DNA from: Paenibacillus plantarum
GTDB taxonomy: Bacteria; Bacillota; Bacilli; Paenibacillales; NBRC-103111
Length of the DNA stretch: 64,000 nt
Direction: 5' to 3'
NCBI RefSeq assembly: GCF_013141695.1
Contig: NZ_WHNY01000018.1
Location: 1 to 64,000 of the forward strand
In this document: positions 1 to 9,174 of the stretch, in pieces
Numbering within the stretch: the stretch's first letter is position 1
Layout: each line of letters begins with the position of its first letter
Made by a program: the position numbers and the translations under genes
The notes under the pieces: model-generated
Database searches by the model: none
What the model was told of the DNA's origin: nothing
Seen by the model: the letters and a program-made list of their open reading frames with translations, nothing else

Positions 1-29
1 ATACTATTCCTGAATCGTATATATATCTT

Positions 30-121
30 GGAGAGATACCCAAGTGGCTATAAGGGGATCCTCTGCTAAGGGATTAGACTGCGTAAGCGGTGCGAGGGTT
101 CGAATCCCTCTCTCTCCGCCA
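30..121 (+). tRNA. tRNA-Ser (GCT)
   Basis: Cloverleaf with a 7-bp acceptor stem (GGAGAGA paired with TCTCTCC), the long variable arm expected of a class II tRNA, anticodon GCT, a GGTTCGAATC T-loop and an encoded 3' CCA. First gene of an eight-tRNA array. Confidence 0.95.
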
Positions 122-148
122 GTTCCAAATATATATACACTTTTATGT

Positions 149-225
149 GGCGGCGTAGCTCAGCTGGCTAGAGCGTACGGTTCATACCCGTAAGGTCGGG
201 GGTTCGAGCCCCTCTGCCGCTACCA
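149..225 (+). tRNA. tRNA-Met (CAT), elongator type
   Basis: Acceptor stem GGCGGCG pairs with TGCCGCT, allowing G-U pairs; the anticodon is CAT and 3' CCA is encoded. The acceptor lacks the initiator 1-72 mismatch, and the body resembles the Bacillus elongator tRNA-Met. Confidence 0.93.
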
Positions 226-244
226 TAAAAACCAAACACCAGAT

Positions 245-320
245 GGAGGCTTAGCTCAGCTGGGAGAGCATCTGCCTTACAAGCAGAGGGTCGGCGGTTC
301 GATCCCGTCAGCCTCCACCA
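245..320 (+). tRNA. tRNA-Val (TAC)
   Basis: Acceptor GGAGGCT pairs with AGCCTCC. Anticodon TAC lies in the loop after TGCCT. T-loop GGTTCGATCC and encoded CCA are present. Confidence 0.95.
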
Positions 321-330
321 TTATCTTTAC

Positions 331-406
<76 letters not shown>

Positions 407-433
407 TTTTTATGGTAAGACCTTTTGTAGCAT

Positions 434-510
434 GGAGCTGTGGTGTAGTGGCCTAACATGCCTGCCTGTCACGCAGGAGACCGCGGGTTCGAATCCCGTC
501 AGCTCCGCCA
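434..510 (+). tRNA. tRNA-Asp (GTC)
   Basis: Acceptor GGAGCTG with the matching AGCTCC side, anticodon GTC and encoded CCA. Fifth and last of the array to encode its own CCA. Confidence 0.94.
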
Positions 511-553
511 TTTCTTTTACAATTAATGTAGGACATGCTATAAATAATCATTT

Positions 554-626
<73 letters not shown>

Positions 627-671
627 TTGAGATGGTTGTATTGCCAAAGCAATACGGTTATCTCGCAATCC

Positions 672-753
672 GGAGGCTTAGTGAAGTGGCTAAACACGGC
701 AGACTGTAAATCTGCTCTCTTCGAGTTCGGTGGTTCGAATCCATCAGCCTCCA
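672..753 (+). tRNA. tRNA-Tyr (GTA)
   Basis: Acceptor GGAGGCT pairs with AGCCTCC. Anticodon GTA, with the long variable arm typical of bacterial tRNA-Tyr. No encoded CCA. Confidence 0.94.
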
Positions 754-769
754 TTTTCCTTTCACCTAC

Positions 770-842
770 GAGTCATTAGCTCAGTTGGTAGAGCACCTGA
801 CTTTTAATCAGGGTGTCGTAGGTTCGAATCCTACATGACTCA
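770..842 (+). tRNA. tRNA-Lys (TTT)
   Basis: Acceptor GAGTCAT pairs with ATGACTC. Anticodon TTT. No encoded CCA. Last tRNA of the array; a terminator follows about 20 bp downstream. Confidence 0.95.
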
Positions 843-862
843 CTTTTATAAGTAAACGTACA

Positions 863-883
863 AGACCGTAGGGTCTTTTTTTG
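863..883 (+). terminator. Terminator of the tRNA array
   Basis: Short hairpin AGACC-GTA-GGTCT followed by a run of T, about 20 bp after the last tRNA. Confidence 0.75.
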
Positions 884-900
884 TTTCCATTATATATAGA

Positions 901-930
901 AAAAGCATCCTGCTATAGGATGCTTTTTTG
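901..930. terminator. Bidirectional terminator
   Basis: Perfect 12-bp stem (AAAAAGCATCCT with AGGATGCTTTTT) flanked by A and T runs. It can stop transcription from the tRNA array on the plus strand and from the minus-strand gene ending at 935. Confidence 0.85.
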
Positions 931-934
931 CTGT

Positions 935-1234
935 TCAGAGCTTGTCAGCGACGGACTGCATTTTTTGTTCCATGGAGGCGTGCTTGTCGCGGCGATCATC
1001 GATTTTGATGGACGTGGAAACACGCGCAGCTCCATGCAAGAAGGGAACCTCGTGGACGGCACGGATGACCTCGAGTAGACGATCTAATGGGCCCTCCAGG
1101 ATGGTGCCCATGGGGGTCATTTGAAAGCGGACATCGGCATGTCGCTCTAATTCTTTATGGAGGTCAGCGACATAGCCGCTCAGGCTGGTTGTGGCTGTTC
1201 CGATGGGGATGATGGTGAATTCAACAATAGCCAT
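935..1234 (-). CDS. MTH1187/YqgV family thiamine-binding-type protein
   Basis: A protein of about 99 residues beginning MAIVEFTIIPIGT, the characteristic start of the small MTH1187/YqgV (DUF77) family. Members of that family are ferredoxin-fold proteins; some bind thiamine and they are thought to act as soluble binding proteins. A GTG three codons upstream (1243) is also in frame, but the ATG at 1234 matches the family start and has AGGAAGGAG upstream. It stands alone on the minus strand, about 50 bp downstream of the GMC oxidoreductase, and ends at a bidirectional terminator. The family call is firm; the ligand is inferred from the family only. Confidence 0.8.
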   Translation of the reverse strand: MAIVEFTIIPIGTATTSLSGYVADLHKELERHADVRFQMTPMGTILEGPLDRLLEVIRAVHEVPFLHGAARVSTSIKIDDRRDKHASMEQKMQSVADKL

Positions 1235-1283
1235 AGGGATCACAGGCTCCTTCCTTTCGTGTACTTGCTGTTAAGGATAACAA

Positions 1284-2846
1284 TCAGGAGCTTGCGAGGT
1301 CAATGATATAATCAGCAGTTCTTGCTGCTAAGGCCATTACGGTAAGCGTAGGATTGCCTCCACTAGATGTGACGAATAGGCTAGCATCGCAAATGAAAAG
1401 GTTCGGGATGTCATGACTTTGACCGTACGAGTTCACCACGGATGATGCGGGGTCATTGCCCATCCGGCAACCTCCCATCAGATGTTGTGTATCTGGCACG
1501 ACATAGGAGATCTTTCCGCCTGCAGCGCGGAGGATCAACTTCATATTGTCAACAGCATGATCTAGGAGCTTGAGATCGTTATCGCAGTAATTAAAGGCTA
1601 AGGAAGCCATGGGCATGCCATATTCATCTTTTTCATCAGATAACGCAACGTGATTGTTCCAGTTGGGAAGGACCTCTCCGACCATTTTGAGACGACCATA
1701 GAAGTTGTAATCCTGCATAGCTTGTCTGAAGGACGAGCCCCATAAAGGCGCCTCCGTGGCCTTGCGAAAGCCTTCTGCCATCTCTATAGGCCGAGAGCCG
1801 TGAGCGTGTATGGTATACCCACGGACAAAGCCTCTACGTGGATCTGTCTCATAGAAATCTTGGGTAGATGCCAACACGGGTGTTCCTTTGTACAATCGGA
1901 CTTCCTCTTCAAACTTGGCATAAACGTCGTTACTGCTATGCGTCATTATTGCCTTGCCTACCCATCCGCTGGAGTTGGCTAATCCATCAGGGAACAGTGG
2001 TGTGGCGGAGTGGAGTAGCAAACGAGGTGTTTCCACCACATGTGCACAGAGGATAACAGTTTTGGCACGTTGCCGATAGGTTATGCCTTCGTGGACGAAC
2101 AGAACCCCGCAAGCATGTCCGTAGTCATTTACTTCGATTTGAGTGACTCTGCAATCTGCGAGAATTTCGGCGCCTGCCTGAACTGCTTTAGGAATGTGCA
2201 CGATTAATGTGCTAAATTTCGCATTGGGCATGCAACCTTGCAGGCAGAACCCACGATTGGTGCAAGCAGAGCGGCCGTCTAACGGGTTAGAAAGGATAGC
2301 TAATGGTGTAGGTGCGGATTGAATACCAAGGGATTTGCAGCCTTTGTGAAATAAGACAGCATTAGGGCTAAGCGAATCCAGTTCTGGAAAGGGATATGGA
2401 CCCTGAAAATTTCCCCAAGGGAAATGCTTAGGGCCGGAAACGGAGATTTCTTTTTCGATACGCGAGTAATAGGGTTCCAAATCTTTGTAATGAATAGGCC
2501 AATCTTCGCCAACGCCATCAATAGCCTTCGTTTTGAAATCAGACTCATGAAATCGCAGAAATACCCCCGTAAAGTTCTGGGTGCCGCCGCCAATCCCTTT
2601 TCCAGATTGATGCTTTCCTGTAACGAATGGCTCGGCTGCGTCAACAACACGCGTATCCTCCCAAGCTAGGTGTTTCATACTCAATTCATCACTTGCAAAA
2701 TCCTTCTCAGGATCGCGCCACGGCCCCGCATCTAGCACAACTACACCTAGCCCGGCTTCACTGAGTTCTTTGGCTAGAACGCCTCCAGCAGCACCTGCGC
2801 CTACAATGAGAATATCCACGATTTCATTTTCATTTCGCCACTTCAT
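1284..2846 (-). CDS. GMC-family FAD oxidoreductase (gluconate 2-dehydrogenase-like large subunit)
   Basis: A 520-residue flavoprotein. Residues 11-41 form a textbook FAD Rossmann motif (DILIVGAGAAGG...VVVLDAG). The C-terminal half has the GMC_oxred_C signature: HLMGGCRMG near residue 453 and GGNPTLTVMALAARTADYI at the end. GMC enzymes oxidise alcohol or sugar substrates through FAD. Pairing with a subunit-3 gene suggests a membrane-linked gluconate (or sugar acid) 2-dehydrogenase that passes electrons to a cytochrome or quinone. The start overlaps the stop of the upstream gene by 4 bp (ATGA), so the two are translationally coupled. No cytochrome c subunit gene is visible nearby, so the electron acceptor is unknown. 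Confidence 0.85.
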   Translation of the reverse strand: MKWRNENEIVDILIVGAGAAGGVLAKELSEAGLGVVVLDAGPWRDPEKDFASDELSMKHLAWEDTRVVDAAEPFVTGKHQSGKGIGGGTQNFTGVFLRFHESDFKTKAIDGVGEDWPIHYKDLEPYYSRIEKEISVSGPKHFPWGNFQGPYPFPELDSLSPNAVLFHKGCKSLGIQSAPTPLAILSNPLDGRSACTNRGFCLQGCMPNAKFSTLIVHIPKAVQAGAEILADCRVTQIEVNDYGHACGVLFVHEGITYRQRAKTVILCAHVVETPRLLLHSATPLFPDGLANSSGWVGKAIMTHSSNDVYAKFEEEVRLYKGTPVLASTQDFYETDPRRGFVRGYTIHAHGSRPIEMAEGFRKATEAPLWGSSFRQAMQDYNFYGRLKMVGEVLPNWNNHVALSDEKDEYGMPMASLAFNYCDNDLKLLDHAVDNMKLILRAAGGKISYVVPDTQHLMGGCRMGNDPASSVVNSYGQSHDIPNLFICDASLFVTSSGGNPTLTVMALAARTADYIIDLASS

Positions 2847-3439
2847 GATCGTTTCGCAGCCTCCCAGGATTCGAGTTGATCAGGACTAGCAAGGGTATAT
2901 CCGCGAGGATAGGCAGGTCCGCCAAACCCAATTTCCGACCAAACTAAAGGATGAGCATAGTAGGCTTCTACGCAGAGTTGAAGAAGTTTTTGAAATAAGA
3001 TTTTTTGAAGAATGCCTTCCCAATTTTTCGTAGGTGGATAGTTATCGTTGCTAATTTGAATCATAATGCTCCGTTGGTTCGACTCATCTAATTGAAAGAA
3101 AGGCTGACTATTTGCGAGCCATCCTGTTTCATCAATTGCTTTGAGACCTTGACGTAAAAGAAGTCGAACGGGAGGTGTGCTCACTTTCCGATGTCCTTCA
3201 CCTTTATTTTCAGATAATACCTGATCGATATGGTTAATGACGTATTGAATGATTTCTCCGCGATGATCGTCCATAAGCAGTGAACACCAAGCACGAAGCG
3301 TTTCTGCCTCAACTACGGTTACATATCCGTATGCGTGTTCACGAATAAGTCGAGCATTCACTATCGATCTCGTATGTACATCCCATTTCGTACTTTCTTC
3401 CATAACATCAAAGGTTGGATATTGATTGTGATCTTTCAT
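2843..3439 (-). CDS. Gluconate 2-dehydrogenase subunit 3 family protein
   Basis: A 198-residue protein with the subunit-3 pattern: an aromatic-rich C-terminus containing AYYAHPLVWSEIGFGGPAYPRGY, preceded by a helical region. In known systems this small subunit partners the GMC flavoprotein. I chose the ATG at 3439 because a near-perfect GGAGGTGA lies 5 bp upstream. The in-frame ATG at 3454 overlaps that same site and would leave no room for ribosome binding. It overlaps the flavoprotein gene by 4 bp. There is no obvious Tat signal at this start, so how the complex reaches the membrane is unclear. Confidence 0.82.
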   Translation of the reverse strand: MKDHNQYPTFDVMEESTKWDVHTRSIVNARLIREHAYGYVTVVEAETLRAWCSLLMDDHRGEIIQYVINHIDQVLSENKGEGHRKVSTPPVRLLLRQGLKAIDETGWLANSQPFFQLDESNQRSIMIQISNDNYPPTKNWEGILQKILFQKLLQLCVEAYYAHPLVWSEIGFGGPAYPRGYTLASPDQLESWEAAKRS

Positions 3440-3456
3440 GCTTGTCACCTCCATAG

Positions 3457-3627
3457 CTAACGAGAATAAAAACCAAAAAGTGCTACTACAATTATTTCCA
3501 AATCCATGAAGAATATGAGGATGACACCTACGAAGTTGTATTTATAAAGAAATGAAACAATTGGCATCATTGCCAATGTCATGGTTGTTAGGAAATATTT
3601 TAGGAATGAAAGTCTTTTCATTACCAT
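3457..3627 (-). CDS. Small putative membrane protein (56 aa)
   Basis: A 57-codon open frame runs from ATG at 3627 (or 3621) to TAG at 3457, ending 17 bp before the subunit-3 start on the same strand. The translation has two hydrophobic stretches, roughly residues 7-28 (FLKYFLTTMTLAMMPIVSFL) and 32-54, separated by the basic KYN, which suggests a two-helix membrane hairpin. No strong ribosome binding site precedes either ATG. I do not recognise a family. It could supply a membrane anchor to the gluconate dehydrogenase pair, or be chance. Confidence 0.4.
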   Translation of the reverse strand: MVMKRLSFLKYFLTTMTLAMMPIVSFLYKYNFVGVILIFFMDLEIIVVALFGFYSR

Positions 3628-3706
3628 GGTAATCTTGTACTAGTAAAGAGAGAAGTTTTCCATATTACCCAACTCACCCAAGAGAGCACGTACAGGAGGA
3701 AATACA

Positions 3707-4558
3707 ATGTTAAAGAGTCTTGCACACCGCACGCTAGGAATAACTGCTGCGATCACGATCGCATTATCAGCAACAACTGCTGTTTCCGCATATGCCGCAA
3801 ATGATGATATGGATGCCGTTTCTTTGGCCAAAAAAATGGTTGGCGTAGATTACTCCAAAAGTGATGAAACACCATCCGCAGGGTTTGATTCATCTGGACT
3901 GATTTATTATGTCTATGAAACGTTAAATTACACCGTACCTAGAACTTTAGCGGATCAATTCAACATGAAATCGACAAAAATCACAAAAATAGATAAAGCT
4001 GAGCCAGGTGACGTCTTGTTCTTTGGTAGTGGTACAAAGCCAACGTTTGCTGGGATCTATGTAGGCCAAGGTAAAATGGTCATGGCATCCCAGAGCAAAG
4101 ACGAAGTCGTCACTCGCAATGTAAGTGAGCTTAAGGGCAGCTTCATTGGCGGAAGAAGCATTCTTTCAGCGAAGGATCGTTTGAAAGCCGAGTTGATTCT
4201 AACCGCTCAGAAATATCTTGGTACTCCCTACGTATTTGGTGCAAAATATGGTCAAACCAAAACAATGGATTGTTCCTCTTTTACAAAAACGGTGTTTGCT
4301 GCTTATGGAGTTACACTGCCACGTGTTTCTCGCGACCAAGCTAAGGAAGGCACTTTCGTTAGTAAAAGCAATTTACAAACCGGAGACTTGGTCTTCTTCA
4401 CAACGGTGGATTCCGGTAAGAATATTGGACATGTTGGTATTTATGTAGGTAACGGCATGATGATTCATACGTATGGTGAGGGTGGCGTGAAATTTACATC
4501 TATCAATAAAGAATGGTGGGCTGATCACTACGTAACGGCTCGCCGCGTAATTAAATAA
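3707..4558 (+). CDS. Secreted tandem NlpC/P60 protein, one active and one degenerate domain
   Basis: A 283-residue protein with a signal peptide (about residues 1-31, ending VSAYA). Two NlpC/P60 units follow. The second (about 157-283) has the catalytic set Cys189 in MDCSSF, His242 in GHVGIYVG and His254 in MMIHTYG, so it is probably a gamma-D-glutamyl peptidoglycan peptidase. The first (about 35-150) keeps the fold pattern (GFDSSGL, GDVLFF, GIYVG) but has Ser62, Phe114 and Met126 at those three positions, so it is probably inactive. AGGAGG sits 7-8 bp before the ATG. A hairpin terminator follows, so the gene is probably monocistronic. Confidence 0.88.
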   Translation: MLKSLAHRTLGITAAITIALSATTAVSAYAANDDMDAVSLAKKMVGVDYSKSDETPSAGFDSSGLIYYVYETLNYTVPRTLADQFNMKSTKITKIDKAEPGDVLFFGSGTKPTFAGIYVGQGKMVMASQSKDEVVTRNVSELKGSFIGGRSILSAKDRLKAELILTAQKYLGTPYVFGAKYGQTKTMDCSSFTKTVFAAYGVTLPRVSRDQAKEGTFVSKSNLQTGDLVFFTTVDSGKNIGHVGIYVGNGMMIHTYGEGGVKFTSINKEWWADHYVTARRVIK

Positions 4559-4569
4559 TGCTTTTACTT

Positions 4570-4608
4570 AAGGACCTTCTTGCCAATTCTGGCAGGAGGG
4601 TTCCTTTC
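4570..4608 (+). terminator. Terminator after the NlpC/P60 gene
   Basis: Imperfect hairpin: AAGGACC...TTGCCA pairs with TGGCA...GGTTCCTT, ending in a short T run. Confidence 0.55.
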
Positions 4609-4689
4609 GATTCACAAGAATAGGCAGACATATGGTACAATAGCGAGATAAATATAGAAGATGCTATAGGCAATAAGGAGTGAGGGCAG

Positions 4690-5805
4690 ATGATTTGGGA
4701 GCATGTCAAGGAGCGATTGGAAGCGGTTTTACAGTCGCCAATACAGATAAGCCTGATACCGGATTCCGAATGGCACCAGCTTGTGGAGGATCAGGGAGAG
4801 CACCAAGAAGGATTGAGTCGTAGTGTAATCCGGGGAGAGGAAGTTCTTTTCTTCATTTCACAGGATTATAAAGAAGTTCGTGTCCTAAAGATAAATGGGA
4901 GTAAGTTGTCTATTTCAGAACGCAAACTCGTCGAACTTACGATCGAATCTAAGCAAACTGTAGAGAAGAAGCAATTCGGCTCCTATCTGTCGGAAGATGA
5001 AAGGAAGTCGAACCAATTAAGAGATTGGCTGCTGCAGCAAATGGAACGCGGTACTGGCCACGCAGAGCTTCCTGATGCGCTTGCTTCACAGTCATCGTTG
5101 TATTCAACCAAAATTCCTCTCTTGTTGTATGGGGACTATCCTCAGAACCAGCGTGTATCCTATACGGAGCTTAAGAAGTTGTTGGAATCTTTTTTTGAAG
5201 CGGAGATTATTCTGATTCCTTTACTGGAAAAAGAGTGGTTAATCCTAGCACCAGAGGTCCTTATTACTAGCGGAAGTGAAGATCGCGATGGGGACGAGGA
5301 AGAAAGTGTTGAGCAAACCCTTGACGCACTTGGCTCAGGCTTATATGAGATGTTAGCAAATGAGTGGGTAGGCGAATGCCATCTTGCCATTGATTTCCCT
5401 GTGAAACCGGCGAAGTCTATGTTTGCTACCGTGCTTAAGCTGCGCGAGACTATTATGCTGGGCCGATCCTTCCATGTAGGCAGCTTTATTCATTTACGTT
5501 GGGAGCTTCGTCTTGAGAAGCTGTTGCACCTTATAGAGGAAGAGGAAAAGACAGATTTCCTAGAGCAGGTGCTCCGCGGCACGGATCATGTGCTGGATAG
5601 CGAGACGGTAACGACGCTGGAGCATTTCTTTACACTAGACTGTAATGTTAGTGAAACCGCGAAGAAGCTTTATATTCATCGTAATACCCTGCTTTATCGG
5701 TTGGACAAGTTCAAGAACGAGACAGGACTGGATGTTAGAACGTTTAATCATGCGGTTTTGGTACGTCTGGCCTTGCTATTGTACAAAGTAACGAAAAGAA
5801 AGTGA
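4690..5805 (+). CDS. PucR/CdaR-type transcriptional regulator
   Basis: A 371-residue protein. Its last 60 residues form the PucR C-terminal helix-turn-helix: NVSETAKKLYIHRNTLLYRLDKF followed by a short helical end. The middle (about 130-290) resembles the divergent sensory region of CdaR-like regulators, but no ligand site can be read. The gene starts at ATG 4690 after AAGGAGTGAGG. It lies 115 bp upstream of the MsmX/UgpC-type ATPase gene in the same direction, so a role in controlling sugar uptake is possible but inferred only from position. Confidence 0.75.
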   Translation: MIWEHVKERLEAVLQSPIQISLIPDSEWHQLVEDQGEHQEGLSRSVIRGEEVLFFISQDYKEVRVLKINGSKLSISERKLVELTIESKQTVEKKQFGSYLSEDERKSNQLRDWLLQQMERGTGHAELPDALASQSSLYSTKIPLLLYGDYPQNQRVSYTELKKLLESFFEAEIILIPLLEKEWLILAPEVLITSGSEDRDGDEEESVEQTLDALGSGLYEMLANEWVGECHLAIDFPVKPAKSMFATVLKLRETIMLGRSFHVGSFIHLRWELRLEKLLHLIEEEEKTDFLEQVLRGTDHVLDSETVTTLEHFFTLDCNVSETAKKLYIHRNTLLYRLDKFKNETGLDVRTFNHAVLVRLALLLYKVTKRK

Positions 5806-5920
5806 TTTTTTTGTAGGGATTGTGCATAGTCAGTCCGCCGTTCGTAGGGTAAGATGTGTATATAGAAATGTTGAAGATAAATAAAGCATTTGAACGATAA
5901 ATTGTAGGGGGAATGAAATC

Positions 5921-7051
5921 ATGGCAGGCGTACGTTTAAATCATATCGTTAAAAGATATTCTGGTGCAGAAGAATCAACAGTTAAAGATTTCCATCTTGA
6001 AGTTGCTGACAAAGAGTTCGTAGTTCTTGTTGGTGCATCCGGTTGCGGAAAATCCACAACTCTTCGTATGATCGCAGGTTTAGAGGAAATCACTGAAGGT
6101 GAACTTTACATCGGAGACCGCCTTGTAAATGACGTAGCTCCAAAAGATCGCGATATCGCGATGGTATTCCAATCCTACGCTCTTTATCCGCATATGACTG
6201 TTTATCAAAACATGGCATTCGGATTGAAACTTCGTAAATTCAAAAAAGCTGATATCGATGCTCGCGTTCGCGAAGCAGCGAAAATTCTAGATATCGTTCA
6301 CTTACTTGATCGTAAGCCAAAAGCTCTTTCCGGTGGTCAACGTCAACGTGTTGCCTTGGGTCGTGCGATCGTTCGTGAGCCACAAGTATTCTTAATGGAT
6401 GAGCCGCTTTCCAACTTGGATGCGAAACTTCGTGTACAAATGCGTGCGGAAATCACAAAACTTACAAAACGTCTTGGTGTTACAACGATCTACGTAACGC
6501 ATGACCAAATCGAAGCAATGACAATGGGCGATCGTATCGTTGTTATGGATAAAGGTATTATTCAACAAGCTGCTACACCAGAAGAAATCTACAACTTCCC
6601 AGTGAACATGTTCGTTGCTGGTTTCATTGGATCCCCATCCATGAACTTCATGTCCGGAACATTGGCATCTGAAGGCGGCGGTGTATTCTTCAAAGCAGGT
6701 ACTGTCAACGTTGAAGTTCCAGCTGGTAAAGCACAAGTTCTTAAAGACAAAGGATTCGTTGGCAAAGAAGTGATTCTGGGAGTTCGTCCAGAAGATATTC
6801 ACGAAGAGCCAGTATTCTTGGAAGCTTCCCCGAAAACAGTATTCAACGTTAACGTTGAATTGACTGAGAACTTGGGTCACGAAATGTACTTGTACTTGAA
6901 CGGTATCGGCGCTAACACAGTAATCGCTCGTGTTGACGGTCGTTCCGGAATCAAAGAAGGTACTAACGTTAAATTGGCACTAGACATGAACAAAGTTCAT
7001 TTCTTCGATAAAGAATCAACACTTTCCATCTTGGTTAACCCAAACCTATAG
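5921..7051 (+). CDS. msmX: MsmX/UgpC/MalK-type sugar ABC transporter ATP-binding protein
   Basis: A 376-residue ABC ATPase with Walker A (GASGCGKST), the signature [15 protein letters not shown], Walker B ([14 protein letters not shown]) and the H-loop VTHDQ, followed by the C-terminal TOBE/OB extension found in MalK/UgpC/MsmX. In Bacillus, MsmX energises many carbohydrate importers that lack their own ATPase. The absence of permease or binding-protein genes here fits that shared role. Codon choice is strongly biased, like the glycolytic genes further on, which suggests high expression. The gene is flanked by its own terminator. The family is firm; the exact orthologue name is inferred. Confidence 0.88.
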   Translation: MAGVRLNHIVKRYSGAEESTVKDFHLEVADKEFVVLVGASGCGKSTTLRMIAGLEEITEGELYIGDRLVNDVAPKDRDIAMVFQSYALYPHMTVYQNMAFGLKLRKFKKADIDARVREAAKILDIVHLLDRKPKALSGGQRQRVALGRAIVREPQVFLMDEPLSNLDAKLRVQMRAEITKLTKRLGVTTIYVTHDQIEAMTMGDRIVVMDKGIIQQAATPEEIYNFPVNMFVAGFIGSPSMNFMSGTLASEGGGVFFKAGTVNVEVPAGKAQVLKDKGFVGKEVILGVRPEDIHEEPVFLEASPKTVFNVNVELTENLGHEMYLYLNGIGANTVIARVDGRSGIKEGTNVKLALDMNKVHFFDKESTLSILVNPNL

Positions 7052-7066
7052 GATTGTACTGAAAGG

Positions 7067-7092
7067 CCAGCCGTTATCGGCTGGTTTTTTTG
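7067..7092 (+). terminator. Terminator after msmX
   Basis: Stem CCAGCCG-TTAT-CGGCTGG followed by seven T, a classical intrinsic terminator. Confidence 0.9.
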
Positions 7093-7220
7093 TTTATTTC
7101 TAGGTTCATGAACACAGTAGTTGATTTCAATTCGGTATTCCATTACGATGAAACTATTGGAAGCCTGCGTGCAACAAGGGACGCATATGGTACATAAGCA
7201 AATTCGGAGGAGTTAGGACA

Positions 7221-8162
7221 ATGGCCAAAAAGGTAAAGGTTTCCGAAATGATGGAACAGCTACATATGGAAGTGTTAGCAGGAGAGGGTGGACTTAAGCG
7301 TCCGATTACGACTGGTGACTTGTATCGCCCTGGTCTTGAAATGGCGGGATATTTCAATTACCATCCCAAAGAGCGAATTCAAATGCTTGGTAAAACAGAG
7401 ATTACGTTTATAGAGATGTTGACGACTGGTGTTCGGAGAAATCGGGTGGAACAGCTCTGTGCCCCTGAGGAAACGCCGTGTATTATTGTAACGCGAGGAC
7501 TGGACGTTCCCATTGAATTGCTCGAGGAGGCGACTAAGCGTGATCTGCCAGTGCTGAGAACGCAACTGTCAACGACGATTTTTGCAAGCCGATTGACTGG
7601 TTTTCTTGAAAATAAGCTTGCGCCCAGCACGACGATCCATGGTGTACTTGTTGATGTCTATGGGGTAGGTATGTTAATTACCGGCAGCAGTGGGATCGGG
7701 AAGAGTGAAACAGCGCTTGAGCTTGTGAAACGAGGGCATCGACTAATTGCGGATGATGCGGTTGAAATTAGGCAAAATGGCGATAAAGTATTAACGGGTA
7801 ATGCCCCAGAGTTGATTCGTCATTTACTTGAGATCCGTGGCGTAGGTATCATTAATGTCATGACACTATTCGGCGCAGGCGCGATTCGTAATGTGAAGAA
7901 GATTTCGGTTGTTGTGAAATTGGAGAATTGGCAGCAAGAGAAGCAATATGATCGTTTGGGCTTAGATGAGGAACTAACGCGGATTATCGATACGGATCTG
8001 CCGCTAGTTACGATACCTGTAAGACCGGGCCGAAACTTAGCCGTCATCGTTGAGGTTGCTGCGATGAATTATCGCTTAAAGCGTATGGGTTATAACGCGG
8101 CGCTGCAGTTTACGAATAAGCTGACGGAATCGTTGAACGAAGATTTTGAGGATTTTGATTGA
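7221..8162 (+). CDS. hprK: HPr kinase/phosphorylase
   Basis: A 313-residue protein of standard length. The Walker A motif GSSGIGKSE is at about residues 155-163, followed by the HprK signature around LIADDAVEI and the C-terminal motif region. HprK phosphorylates and dephosphorylates Ser46 of HPr and Crh in response to glycolytic intermediates, driving CcpA-dependent catabolite control. GGAGGAG lies upstream of the ATG. It heads the conserved hprK-lgt-ppaX run, and a Ser46-bearing target is encoded at 27142. Confidence 0.95.
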   Translation: MAKKVKVSEMMEQLHMEVLAGEGGLKRPITTGDLYRPGLEMAGYFNYHPKERIQMLGKTEITFIEMLTTGVRRNRVEQLCAPEETPCIIVTRGLDVPIELLEEATKRDLPVLRTQLSTTIFASRLTGFLENKLAPSTTIHGVLVDVYGVGMLITGSSGIGKSETALELVKRGHRLIADDAVEIRQNGDKVLTGNAPELIRHLLEIRGVGIINVMTLFGAGAIRNVKKISVVVKLENWQQEKQYDRLGLDEELTRIIDTDLPLVTIPVRPGRNLAVIVEVAAMNYRLKRMGYNAALQFTNKLTESLNEDFEDFD

Positions 8163-8199
8163 GAGAGAGCGTAAGCTCACCAAATAAAGGAGTGGAACT

Positions 8200-9174
8200 A
8201 TGTTAGAAAGTATTGCGTTCTCCTTAGGGCCGATTCATGTAAGGTGGTATGGCATTATTTTGGGAACAGCCGCATTAATCGGTTTAATGTTGGCAATCAG
8301 GGAAGGGAAACGATTCAAAATCGTACCTGACTTCTTCATGGATTTATTGTTAATTGGGGTTCCATCTGCCATTATTGGGGCTAGAATTTATTATGTAGCT
8401 TTCCAATGGGCTGATTATAAGGATAATTTATGGGAAGTATTCATGATATGGCACGGCGGGATTGCAATTTATGGCGCTCTGATCGGGGCTATTATCGGTA
8501 CTTCATTCTATATTCGGGCCAAAGGATACAACTTCTTTCGAATTGCGGATATCCTTGCGCCAGGTCTAATTGTTGGACAAGCAATCGGTCGTTGGGGCAA
8601 TTTCATGAATCAGGAAGCTCATGGCGGTCCGGTAGAAGAGTCGTTTTTGAGAGATACCTTGCATTTACCGAATTTTATCGTGAATCAAATGAATATCGAG
8701 GGAACATTCTACCACCCTGCATTTCTCTATGAATCATTATGGAGCTTTGTAGGTCTGCTGATCTTGTTCTGGCTTCGTCGCAGGCCGTTTTTGCGGGCAG
8801 GGGAGCTATTTCTAAGTTATTTCATCTGGTATTCGATCGGTCGTTTCTTTATTGAAGGGATTCGCACTGACAGCCTAGACATCACGGGACCGGGTTGGTT
8901 GGCTTCACTAATGAATGCGTTATGGTCACCTATGAAAATCGTGTTTGAACCAGGCGTACTGACATATGGAGGGAATATTCGATTCTCCCAACTGCTTGCC
9001 TTACTAATTGTCATTGCGGCCGTGATCATGATCATTATTAGAAGAAAAAAAGGCTATTCCAATGAACATTACTCGGATCCAATTGTATCTAAGCTAGCGA
9101 TTGATAAAAACAAAGTAGTCAATGAAGAAGAGACAGATAAAGGAGTCAACTATGATTCAAACCGTACTATTTGA
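8200..9174 (+). CDS. lgt: Prolipoprotein diacylglyceryl transferase
   Basis: A 324-residue polytopic membrane protein. It contains the Lgt signature GRWGNFMNQEAHGG (about residues 131-145) and the conserved HGGIAIYGALIG motif. It transfers diacylglycerol from phosphatidylglycerol to the lipobox cysteine of prolipoproteins. The C-terminal tail after the last helix (about residue 285 on) is charged and longer than in B. subtilis. AAAGGAG precedes the ATG. Its 3' end overlaps the chosen ppaX start by 23 bp. Confidence 0.95.
   Translation: MLESIAFSLGPIHVRWYGIILGTAALIGLMLAIREGKRFKIVPDFFMDLLLIGVPSAIIGARIYYVAFQWADYKDNLWEVFMIWHGGIAIYGALIGAIIGTSFYIRAKGYNFFRIADILAPGLIVGQAIGRWGNFMNQEAHGGPVEESFLRDTLHLPNFIVNQMNIEGTFYHPAFLYESLWSFVGLLILFWLRRRPFLRAGELFLSYFIWYSIGRFFIEGIRTDSLDITGPGWLASLMNALWSPMKIVFEPGVLTYGGNIRFSQLLALLIVIAAVIMIIIRRKKGYSNEHYSDPIVSKLAIDKNKVVNEEETDKGVNYDSNRTI

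Noticed and set aside
881..1124. Small plus-strand frames opposite the thiamine-binding-type gene
   Set aside because: They overlap a bidirectional terminator and a recognised minus-strand gene.
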